From the NCBI RefSeq assembly GCF_014635725.1, contig NZ_BMDJ01000005.1:62001-126000 (forward strand): 64,000 bases of DNA. The letters run 5' to 3'. The translations under genes and the position numbers were made by a program. Below, piece after piece: positions 17,508 to 24,574 of the stretch. The notes beneath the pieces were generated by a model. The model did not search any database, had not been told where the DNA came from, and was given only the letters and a program-made list of their open reading frames with translations. Each line of letters opens with the position of its first letter. Position 1 is the first letter of the stretch. The stretch is from Pedobacter mendelii. GTDB lineage: Bacteria; Bacteroidota; Bacteroidia; Sphingobacteriales; Sphingobacteriaceae.

Positions 17508-17610
17508 TAAAAATTCATTATTATTGCTTATTCTTGTGTACAGGCGTAAGCGTCTGCAAATATTCAAATTTTAATTAATATACCCCGATAACTTTTTAAA
17601 ATACTACAGT

Positions 17611-18570
17611 TTGAACGAATTAAAATTAACTCTGGATACCGTAAATCCTGCTCACTTTTGGGGGGCAAATAACGAGAATTACGAAATGATTAAAGGTGCT
17701 TTCGCTAAGTTAAAAATTGTAGCTAGAGGTAGTGGAGTTACCGTTCTTGGTGATGAACAGGAACTTAAGGCATTTGAAGATAAATTTAACCAGTTGGTTG
17801 TTCACATGGAAAAATATAGCTCCATGAGCAATAATGATGTTGAATCTATTTTAGGTGCTAAAGCAATTAGTGTCGAAAAAAAATCTGCTGCTGATCCAAC
17901 CGGAGGTGGTGGTGAGGTTATTGTTTTCGGTACAAATGGATTACTTGTTAAAGCCAGAACAGCAAACCAGCGTAAAATGGTAAGCAGTATTACCAAAAAC
18001 GATATTTTATTTGCAATTGGTCCAGCTGGTACTGGTAAAACTTATACCGCTGTTGCTTTGGCCGTTCGTGCTTTAAAAAACAAGGAAATTAAGCGTATAA
18101 TATTAACTCGTCCGGCGGTTGAGGCTGGTGAAAACCTTGGCTTCTTACCTGGAGATTTAAAAGAAAAAATCGACCCTTATTTACGCCCACTTTATGATGC
18201 TTTGGATGATATGATTCCGGCAGAAAAGCTAAAATTTTATATTGAAAACAGAACAATTGAAATTGCACCTTTGGCTTTTATGCGGGGCCGTACTTTAGAT
18301 AACTGTTTTGTAATTTTAGATGAGGCACAAAATGCCACAGACATGCAGTTAAAAATGTTTTTAACTCGTATGGGTCCGACAGCTAAGTTTATTGTAACTG
18401 GTGATGTAACGCAAATAGATTTACCTAAAAAGCAAATGTCGGGCTTGTTTAATGGCTTGAGGATTTTGGAGGATATTAAAGGCATAGACATTATTTATTT
18501 GAGTGGAGAAGATGTTGTTCGTCATAAATTGGTTAAGGATATTTTGAAAGCTTATGGAGATATTCAATAA
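17611..18570 (+). CDS. phoH: PhoH family ATPase
   Basis: A 319-residue PhoH/YbeZ-type P-loop ATPase, a cytosolic family linked to RNA metabolism and ribosome maturation. The Walker A motif GPAGTGKT is at residues 137-144 and Walker B is CFVILDEAQN. An N-terminal KH-like domain includes LKIVARGSGVTVLGDEQ. The start is the TTG at 17611, because the family's conserved N-terminus (NELKLTLDTVNPAHFWG) begins there and no ATG precedes it. In many bacteria the gene neighbours ybeY, but none is seen here. Confidence 0.93.
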   Translation: MNELKLTLDTVNPAHFWGANNENYEMIKGAFAKLKIVARGSGVTVLGDEQELKAFEDKFNQLVVHMEKYSSMSNNDVESILGAKAISVEKKSAADPTGGGGEVIVFGTNGLLVKARTANQRKMVSSITKNDILFAIGPAGTGKTYTAVALAVRALKNKEIKRIILTRPAVEAGENLGFLPGDLKEKIDPYLRPLYDALDDMIPAEKLKFYIENRTIEIAPLAFMRGRTLDNCFVILDEAQNATDMQLKMFLTRMGPTAKFIVTGDVTQIDLPKKQMSGLFNGLRILEDIKGIDIIYLSGEDVVRHKLVKDILKAYGDIQ

Positions 18571-18634
18571 GTGGGAGGTCAAAAAGTCAGGTGTCCAAAG
18601 TCAAAATGCAGATTAGACTTTTGCTAAGACGGCC

Positions 18635-18700
18635 GTCACCCTAAATTCATTTCAGAAACTTAATAGCAGGAAAGATGCTGAAATAAATTCAGCATGATGA
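18635..18700. repeat. REP-like hairpin, 'gtcatcctgaatttatttcag' family
   Basis: The left arm cgtcaccctaaattcattt (from 18635) pairs imperfectly with the right arm aaataaattcagcatgatga (to 18700). A half copy, atcgtcatgctgaggg, lies near 8124. It sits in the spacer downstream of phoH. Confidence 0.6.
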
Positions 18701-18760
18701 TGAGGATAGGTTAGACGTTATCTATTATCTTCTAATAAAACTTCAGTTAGATTTAATTTT

Positions 18761-19039
18761 ATGGAAACCATTAATCTTCAAAACGATTTAAACTTTTCTT
18801 TTGAAAAGTTGCCGGATACCATAAGGTTAATCATTTCAAAAAATAATGAAGAGTGGGCTTGCAGAAAGGAGAAACTGAAAAATTTGATTTCATTTTTGGA
18901 AGCTGATGAAATGCACATTTTCAAAGGACGATTGCAGTTGTTTAAATCTGGTAATAAAATTGATATTCAAGTAAAAAATAAAAAAATCAGCTCAATTTCA
19001 ACAGAAACCTTTCAACAAGCTTTAGATAAACTGAAATAA
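18761..19039 (+). CDS. Small protein of unknown function (92 aa)
   Basis: A 92-residue soluble acidic/basic protein with no signal peptide or membrane helix and no family I recognise. It reads as alternating helix and strand: FSFEKLPDTIRLIISKNNEEWACRKEKLKNLISFLEAD, then HIFKGRLQLFKSGNKIDIQVKNKKISSISTETFQQALDKLK. It begins with an ATG and ends 5 nt before a clear terminator hairpin, which supports it as a real expressed gene. It lies between phoH and purC on the same strand, separated from both by repeat-like spacers. Confidence 0.65.
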   Translation: METINLQNDLNFSFEKLPDTIRLIISKNNEEWACRKEKLKNLISFLEADEMHIFKGRLQLFKSGNKIDIQVKNKKISSISTETFQQALDKLK

Positions 19040-19044
19040 TTTAG

Positions 19045-19076
19045 ACCTCATAGCCATTAAACTACGAGGTTTTTTA
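19045..19076 (+). terminator. Terminator after the 92-residue gene
   Basis: The stem acctcatag / ctacgaggt (one G-U pair) is followed by six T. The same core recurs at 20576-20610. Confidence 0.7.
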
Positions 19077-19084
19077 TGAAACAT

Positions 19085-19165
19085 TTTATCTTCGGACTTA
19101 TATTTTTCAAATTTGGACTTTTAAAACATTTTATCTTCCGACTTCGGACTCCCGACTTTCCGACT
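19085..19165. repeat. Low-complexity 'cggactt/cgactt' word tract
   Basis: Short words repeat here: atcttcggactt, aaatttggactt, atcttccgacttcggactcc and cgactttccgacttt. The reverse-complement words occur after pnp (agtccgaggtcggaagtccg, 7983-8002). It is non-coding, just upstream of purC. Confidence 0.55.
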
Positions 19166-19188
19166 TTTTTATTTATTTTTATCCCCTC

Positions 19189-20133
19189 ATGAAAGCACTA
19201 AAAGAAACTCATTTTAATTTCCCAAATCAAAGCAATTTCTATAAGGGTAAAGTACGCGATGTGTACACTATAGCCGATAAATTTATGGTTATGGTCGTTT
19301 CAGACCGTATTTCTGCATTCGATGTGGTTTTGCCTGAAGCCATTCCTTTTAAGGGTCAGGTTTTAAACCAAATTGCTGCAAAATTTTTGTATGCCACCCA
19401 GGATATCGTACCTAACTGGGTTTTAGCTGTTCCAGATCCTATGGTTACTATCGGCCGTATTTGTGAGCCATTTAAAGTAGAAATGGTAATCAGAGGTTAT
19501 TTGGCTGGCCATGCCTGGCGTGAATATAGTGCTGGCAAACGCTCGGTTTGTGGTGTTTCTTTGCCCGATGGTTTAAAAGAAAATGATAAATTACCAATGC
19601 CTATTATTACACCAACTACAAAAGCATCGGTTGGCCATGATGAAGATATTTCTAAAGAAGATCTTTTAGCGAAGGGAATTGTTTCTATAACCGATTACGA
19701 GGAATTAGAAAACTATACGCATGCTTTGTATCAAAGAGGAAGTGAAATTGCAGCTAAGTCTGATTTAATTCTGGTCGATACGAAATATGAATTTGGTAAG
19801 GCCGATGGAGTGATTTACCTAATTGATGAAATTCATACACCAGATTCTTCACGTTATTTTTACGCTGATGGATATCAGGAGCGTCAAAACAATGATGAAC
19901 CCCAAAAGCAACTTTCGAAAGAATTTGTAAGAAAATGGTTAATAGAAAATGGTTTTCAGGGTAAAGAAGGACAAGTTATTCCAGATATGACTCCTGAAGT
20001 TGTTAGTTCAATATCAGAGCGTTATATAGAATTATACGAAAAAATAGTAGGAGAAAAATTTGTTAAATCAGATGCCAATGCAATTTCTAGCCGGATTGAA
20101 ACTAATGTTATCAAAACAATCCAAACACTTTAA
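19189..20133 (+). CDS. purC: SAICAR synthetase (phosphoribosylaminoimidazole-succinocarboxamide synthase)
   Basis: A 314-residue purine biosynthesis enzyme that ligates aspartate to CAIR with ATP. Motifs are [12 protein letters not shown] (nucleotide-binding start), [54 protein letters not shown] and [17 protein letters not shown]. The length is that of the longer, eukaryote-like bacterial class. No other pur genes are nearby, so purine genes are scattered here. Word-repeat DNA fills the upstream spacer; I did not find a PurR-type site. Confidence 0.96.
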   Translation: MKALKETHFNFPNQSNFYKGKVRDVYTIADKFMVMVVSDRISAFDVVLPEAIPFKGQVLNQIAAKFLYATQDIVPNWVLAVPDPMVTIGRICEPFKVEMVIRGYLAGHAWREYSAGKRSVCGVSLPDGLKENDKLPMPIITPTTKASVGHDEDISKEDLLAKGIVSITDYEELENYTHALYQRGSEIAAKSDLILVDTKYEFGKADGVIYLIDEIHTPDSSRYFYADGYQERQNNDEPQKQLSKEFVRKWLIENGFQGKEGQVIPDMTPEVVSSISERYIELYEKIVGEKFVKSDANAISSRIETNVIKTIQTL

Positions 20134-20176
20134 TCTAAAGAATTTTTATACATTAGTACAATAAAGATTAGAAGAG

Positions 20177-20554
20177 ATGAAATTTTCAGTAGATAAACAT
20201 GAAAAATATGTAACCTTAAAGTTAAAAGAACCTAAGTTTACAAATGATAACGCACCAGGATTAAAGTCAGAATTATATCTGCTTAATGCAGAAGGATTCA
20301 AAAATATTATAGTCGATTTAAGTCACGTTAAAGAGTGTTCAGATGCACAAGATTTAAGCTGCTTACTGGTTGGCGACAGACTTTGTAAATCTGCAGGAGG
20401 TTTATTTATAGTAACAGGAATTAACGATCAGTTAGCACCAATAATTGAATTATCAAACATATTTCAATCTGTAACGTTTGTTAATACATTGGCAGAAGGA
20501 ACCGATTTTATTTTCATGGATGAGTTAGAAAAGGAATTCAGAGGCGATAAATAA
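20177..20554 (+). CDS. STAS-domain protein with degenerate phosphorylation site
   Basis: A 125-residue protein with the sequence layout of anti-anti-sigma factors (SpoIIAA/RsbV-like STAS fold): FSVDKHEKYVTLKLKEP, then NIIVDLSHVKECSDAQDLSCLLVGDRLCKSAG (residues about 43-74). In active switch proteins the loop reads D-S-(S/T)-G with a phosphorylatable Ser. Here it reads CSDAQDLS, so the usual Ser-Gly pair is missing and kinase control is doubtful. No anti-sigma kinase is nearby. It is followed by a terminator and then RNase Z. Confidence 0.8.
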   Translation: MKFSVDKHEKYVTLKLKEPKFTNDNAPGLKSELYLLNAEGFKNIIVDLSHVKECSDAQDLSCLLVGDRLCKSAGGLFIVTGINDQLAPIIELSNIFQSVTFVNTLAEGTDFIFMDELEKEFRGDK

Positions 20555-20575
20555 TATAGAATAAATCGTAAATTA

Positions 20576-20610
20576 AAGCCTCGTAGTTTTTAAAATCTAC
20601 GAGGCTTTTT
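20576..20610 (+). terminator. Terminator after the STAS gene
   Basis: The perfect stem aaagcctcgtag / ctacgaggcttt is followed by a T run. It ends 14 bp before the rnz start, so rnz needs its own promoter or read-through. Confidence 0.8.
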
Positions 20611-20623
20611 ATATCTTAAAATA

Positions 20624-21529
20624 ATGAAATTTGAAGTTACAATTTTGGGAAGCAGCTCAGCTACACCTGTGTTTAACAGGAATCCATCGGCACAGCTTTT
20701 AAATTGTAACGAAAAATATTACTTAATTGATTGTGGTGAAGGTACACAACAACAATTAACTAAATACAATCTTAAAGCTGCACGAATCGATTATATTTTT
20801 ATCAGTCACTTACACGGCGACCATTATTTTGGCCTTATAGGCTTACTCTCAAGTTTGCATTTAAACGGTAGGATTAAGCCTATACAAATTTTTGGACCTA
20901 AGGCTCTGCTTGAAATTTTAGAAATTCAGTTTAAATACTCTGATACTTTATTAAGATATCCTATCGAATTTTTTCCTATCGAAGCTGACGAATCGAGGCA
21001 AATTTTTGAGAATTCAGATGTGATTGTTAAAACAATAATTTTAAACCATAGGATACCAACAACAGGATTTATTTTTATCCAAAAACAAAGACAAAGAAAA
21101 CTCATTAAAGATAAAGCCGATAAAATACCTATGGCATACTACACTGCATTAAAAAAAGGTATGGATGTAGAATTACCTGATGGAGAAATTTTAAGAAGTG
21201 AAGATTATACAATGCCTGCCGACTTACCAAAAAGTTATGCTTATTGTTCTGATACGATGTATGATGAAAGATATTTTCCAATTATAAAAAACTGTGATAC
21301 ACTTTATCATGAGACAACTTTTATGCATGATCTTTTAGATAGAGCGAATGAAACGCATCATACAACTGCATTACAAGCGGGAGAGGTTGCAAAAATTGTT
21401 GGTGCAAAGAAACTATTAATTGGACACTTTTCTTCGCGTTACAAAACCCTTCAAATGATATTAGAGGAAACTCAATCTGTTTTTGAAAATACAGAACTGG
21501 CGATAGAAGGCAGGACTTTTCAATTGTAA
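20624..21529 (+). CDS. rnz: Ribonuclease Z (tRNase Z)
   Basis: A 301-residue metallo-beta-lactamase-fold nuclease that matures tRNA 3' ends. The metal motif FISHLHGDHYFG (HxHxDH) is near residue 64-75. Further ligands lie in YCSDTMYDE, HETTFMHDL and HHTTALQAGEVAK, and the family's C-terminal IGHFSSRY is present. The N-terminus MKFEVTILGSSSATP is canonical. The length is that of the short bacterial form. It converges on the MCE gene, with a bidirectional hairpin between them. Confidence 0.95.
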   Translation: MKFEVTILGSSSATPVFNRNPSAQLLNCNEKYYLIDCGEGTQQQLTKYNLKAARIDYIFISHLHGDHYFGLIGLLSSLHLNGRIKPIQIFGPKALLEILEIQFKYSDTLLRYPIEFFPIEADESRQIFENSDVIVKTIILNHRIPTTGFIFIQKQRQRKLIKDKADKIPMAYYTALKKGMDVELPDGEILRSEDYTMPADLPKSYAYCSDTMYDERYFPIIKNCDTLYHETTFMHDLLDRANETHHTTALQAGEVAKIVGAKKLLIGHFSSRYKTLQMILEETQSVFENTELAIEGRTFQL

Positions 21530-21660
21530 CTCAACAGAATTTACTAAAATTTATTGTAGCGATATTCTTTCAACTTTTCCTGTTAATAGATTTAACGAAA
21601 AGAAGTGGCAAAATTTAATAATTGTACTGGAATTACTTTTCTAAATACTTTAGAGCGAAA

Positions 21661-21694
21661 AAAAGCGTCGCATTTTAATCAATGCAACGCTTTT
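21661..21694. terminator. Bidirectional terminator between rnz and the MCE gene
   Basis: The stem aaaagcgtcgcatt / aatgcaacgctttt (one mismatch) is flanked by A and T runs, so it can serve both converging genes. Confidence 0.75.
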
Positions 21695-21714
21695 CGAACT
21701 AAAATTAATTCTTA

Positions 21715-22668
21715 TTACTTATCTTTTTTGTTTCCACCACCGAAAACTGAGAAGTGAACATAACGCTTAGGGTTTGCTTTCAGATCTATCATCAATTCAT
21801 CAAGATTTTTGGAAGCGCTATTTAAGTTATTATACATTTTATCATCATTCAGCAACAACCCTAAACTGCCCTTTCCATCTTTAATGCCTGATATTACAGT
21901 TTGCAAATCAGCTATCGCATTATTTGCTTTATCCAAAGTTTCTTTGAAATTTGCTGCTGCAAATTTATCGGTTACTGTATTTATGTTTGTTAATATATCG
22001 CTGATTTTTTTATTGTTATTATTTAGATTGGCTGTAATGCCTTCAACATTTCTGAAGATAGCTTCGATACGAGCACTTTCAGAACCAACTAAACCATCAA
22101 CTTTTTTAGATGTTGTTTCTAACGATGCTAAAGTTCCTGCAATACTGCTAAAACTCTTATCAACATTTTTTTGAAAGTTAGGATTCAAAATTGAATTTAC
22201 ACTGCTCAGGATAGAATCCATTTTACCAATAATCAATTCGGCCTTTTTCTGTACTGGCTCAACCTGCTCCATCAATCCTTTTTCAACATTAGCATTTAAA
22301 GTAAAGCCATCTTCAGCCATTTTTTTTGAATTACCTAAAGACATTATAATTGCTTTGCTACCTAAAAGGTCTGTACCTTCGAGTTTCGCAATGCTGTTTT
22401 CAGGAATTTCATATTTACTATTAATGCTTAAAGTTGCAAGAATGGTACCTGCTGGTTCTAGCTGTAATGCGGCAACACGGCCAATTTGGTAGCCATTAAT
22501 TAAAATTGGTTTTGAAACGGTTAAACCGTCAACTCTTGTATATCTTGCAAATAATTTCGTTTCACTTGAAAAGATTGAGTTTCCTTTCAAAAAGTTATAT
22601 CCTATAATTAATAAAGCAATAGCAAATGCAGCTAAAATACCTACTTTGGTTTCGTTCTTAATCTTCAT
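21715..22668 (-). CDS. MCE-domain (MlaD-like) lipid transport protein
   Basis: A 317-residue protein with one N-terminal membrane helix (VGILAAFAIALLIIGYNFL, residues about 8-26) and an MCE domain (LFARYTRVDGLTVSKPILINGYQIGRV..., about 38-120). A long helical tail follows (about 135-300), rich in periodic Asn/Leu, which may form a coiled-coil needle. MCE proteins such as MlaD and PqiB form hexameric rings or tubes that carry phospholipids across the periplasm. The ATPase and permease partners (MlaE/MlaF) are not adjacent. It is downstream of two amidases on the same strand, with 176 bp between. Confidence 0.88.
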   Translation of the reverse strand: MKIKNETKVGILAAFAIALLIIGYNFLKGNSIFSSETKLFARYTRVDGLTVSKPILINGYQIGRVAALQLEPAGTILATLSINSKYEIPENSIAKLEGTDLLGSKAIIMSLGNSKKMAEDGFTLNANVEKGLMEQVEPVQKKAELIIGKMDSILSSVNSILNPNFQKNVDKSFSSIAGTLASLETTSKKVDGLVGSESARIEAIFRNVEGITANLNNNNKKISDILTNINTVTDKFAAANFKETLDKANNAIADLQTVISGIKDGKGSLGLLLNDDKMYNNLNSASKNLDELMIDLKANPKRYVHFSVFGGGNKKDK

Positions 22669-22844
22669 GAGTGTTTTTATTTAATGGCTACAAGTGCTAA
22701 AATTAATAATTAATACTTGTGTGAGCGCTATTGTTTGTTTTTTGATGCTTAAAATGTAATTACATAATGTTTACATCGTTGGTTTTGTTTGGTTTATAAT
22801 TATTATTTTCTTCAGTTGATCAAACTATCATTTATAATGCCAAT

Positions 22845-23627
22845 TTATTCTACTTCAATATTTTTTTTGTAGGTTTTAATTGCCGCTAATATTGATGAAG
22901 CAATTTCATTTTGTCCAGCCACAGAATTTATATATTTTTCTTCCTCTTTATTTGAGATAAAACCTACTTCAGTTAATACTGCAGGCATTCCACATCGTTG
23001 TAAAACTAAAACTCCTTGTTCCTTTACTCCTCGGCTTAATCTTTCATCTCTATTTACATAGCTGTTTTGAATTAATTTTGCAAATTTAATGCTTTTATCC
23101 CGAAAGGCATTTTTTAATAATGATAAAAGTATAAACGTTGCCGGATTATTTGGATCATATCCATCATATTTGCTCTTGTAGTTCTTTTCTAATTTAATAT
23201 CCGCATTTTCACGAATAGCTGCATCTTGTTCTTTTAATCGGTGCGAACCTGCAACTAAGGTTTCTACACCTTTAATATGTTTATTACCTGGCGGCATTGA
23301 GTTGCAGTGAACGGAAATAAATAAATCGGCATTTGCCTCATTTGCAATTTCTGCTCTACGATACAAATCAACATCTACATCTTTAGTTCTGGTATATAGA
23401 ATTTTAATTTCAGGCATCGCTTCTTTTAATTTAGCACCTAATTTTAATGCTACTTTTAATGAAATATCTTTTTCTGTCGAAAAACTTCCTGATGCTCCTG
23501 GTTTTCTTCCTCCGTGTCCGGCATCAATCACAATAGTTTTAATCTTATACCCTTGTGCAAATATACTTTGATTGGAAGAGAATAAAGTAAGAAAAAGGAG
23601 TATTATTACAGGATGTATGAATTTCAT
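22845..23627 (-). CDS. N-acetylmuramoyl-L-alanine amidase (AmiC type), paralogue 2
   Basis: A 260-residue periplasmic zinc amidase that cuts the bond between MurNAc and the stem peptide. A signal peptide (about residues 1-25) precedes IKTIVIDAGHGGRKPGA with the first zinc His. RRAEIANEANADLFISVHCNSMP carries Glu and the second His, and LTEVGFISNKEEEKYI carries the catalytic Glu. There is no LysM or SPOR domain. It starts 9 nt after the stop of the longer paralogue, so the two form an operon. It lacks that paralogue's loop near residues 145-170. Confidence 0.92.
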   Translation of the reverse strand: MKFIHPVIILLFLTLFSSNQSIFAQGYKIKTIVIDAGHGGRKPGASGSFSTEKDISLKVALKLGAKLKEAMPEIKILYTRTKDVDVDLYRRAEIANEANADLFISVHCNSMPPGNKHIKGVETLVAGSHRLKEQDAAIRENADIKLEKNYKSKYDGYDPNNPATFILLSLLKNAFRDKSIKFAKLIQNSYVNRDERLSRGVKEQGVLVLQRCGMPAVLTEVGFISNKEEEKYINSVAGQNEIASSILAAIKTYKKNIEVE

Positions 23628-23636
23628 TAGGGTAGT

Positions 23637-24545
23637 TTAAAACGATGTTTCTGCTAAACGTTTATAATTTTTTATCGCCTTAATAATTCCACTTACAATT
23701 TCATTCTGCCCTTCTGGAGAATTCATATAATCTTCTTCTTCAGCATTACTTACAAAGCCTATTTCTGTTAAAACGGCTGGCATTGAAGCTCTGGCTAAAA
23801 CAGCAAGACTTTTTTCCTGAACGCCACGGTTAATTCTGCCCGCACTTATGTATTCTTGCTGAAGCATAGATGCAAATTTTAAGCTTCTATCCCTGTTGGT
23901 TTGCTTCATTATGGAAAGCATAATATCATTCTCGGGCGTATTAGCGATAAAACCCTCGTAATTTTTTTGATAATTGTCTTCTAAAAACATAGAAGCATTT
24001 TCACGCTTTATAACTTCATCCTGCTCACCTAATCTACCTGTACCTGAAACAAATGTTTCTGTACCTCTTGTAGATGTGCTTTTTGAAGTTATTGTTCTGT
24101 AAACAGGAACTCTTCTGCCTTTAACTTTTTTATAATAATCAACAACTCTTGATACCCGAACAGGCATGTCGTTTAGGTGGATAGAAATAAAAAGATCTGC
24201 TTTGGCATTATTAGCAATATTTATACGCTCGTACAAGGGAATAAAAACATCCGTTTCGCGGGTATAAATAATTTTAATGTCTTTAATACTGTCTTGTAAA
24301 GCTTTTCCTAAGTTTAATGCAGTTTTCAAAGCAACGTCTTTTTCCTTTGAGTAAACTCCATGTGTGGCACCATCCTTACCTCCATGACCAGCATCAATAA
24401 CAATTGTTTTAATTTTATATTCTTGCGCAATTGCCTGATTATCAATTGTATTGAAGAGTGCTAAACAAATAATAAGTGTTAAAAGGTTTTTAAGATACAT
24501 CAATGGTATATTTTTCACTAATTTTGAACGTTTTTGATTAAACAT
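23637..24545 (-). CDS. N-acetylmuramoyl-L-alanine amidase (AmiC type), paralogue 1
   Basis: A 302-residue zinc amidase related to the next gene: IKTIVIDAGHGGKDGATHG, ERINIANNAKADLFISIHLNDMP, LTEIGFVSNAEEEDYM. An insertion (DYYKKVKGRRVPVYRTITSK) near the active-site cleft sets it apart from its twin and could regulate access. The hydrophobic signal segment is LKNLLTLIICLALFNT. The ATG at 24545 is preferred over one at 24566, because the -7 box (24551-24558, minus) lies between the two and would place the transcript start about at 24545. It is divergent from lptD, with only 29 bp between start codons. Confidence 0.9.
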   Translation of the reverse strand: MFNQKRSKLVKNIPLMYLKNLLTLIICLALFNTIDNQAIAQEYKIKTIVIDAGHGGKDGATHGVYSKEKDVALKTALNLGKALQDSIKDIKIIYTRETDVFIPLYERINIANNAKADLFISIHLNDMPVRVSRVVDYYKKVKGRRVPVYRTITSKSTSTRGTETFVSGTGRLGEQDEVIKRENASMFLEDNYQKNYEGFIANTPENDIMLSIMKQTNRDRSLKFASMLQQEYISAGRINRGVQEKSLAVLARASMPAVLTEIGFVSNAEEEDYMNSPEGQNEIVSGIIKAIKNYKRLAETSF

Positions 24546-24558
24546 TTGTGCAAAAATA
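24541..24558. promoter_or_regulatory. Overlapping divergent promoters of amidase and lptD
   Basis: On the minus strand TATTTTTG (24551-24558) is a perfect -7 box 5 nt from the amidase ATG. On the plus strand aacatttg (24541-24548) is a weaker -7 candidate, giving lptD a leader of about 20 nt. The two boxes lie side by side inside 18 bp. Confidence 0.5.
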
Positions 24559-24574
24559 ACATTCAAATACGAAT

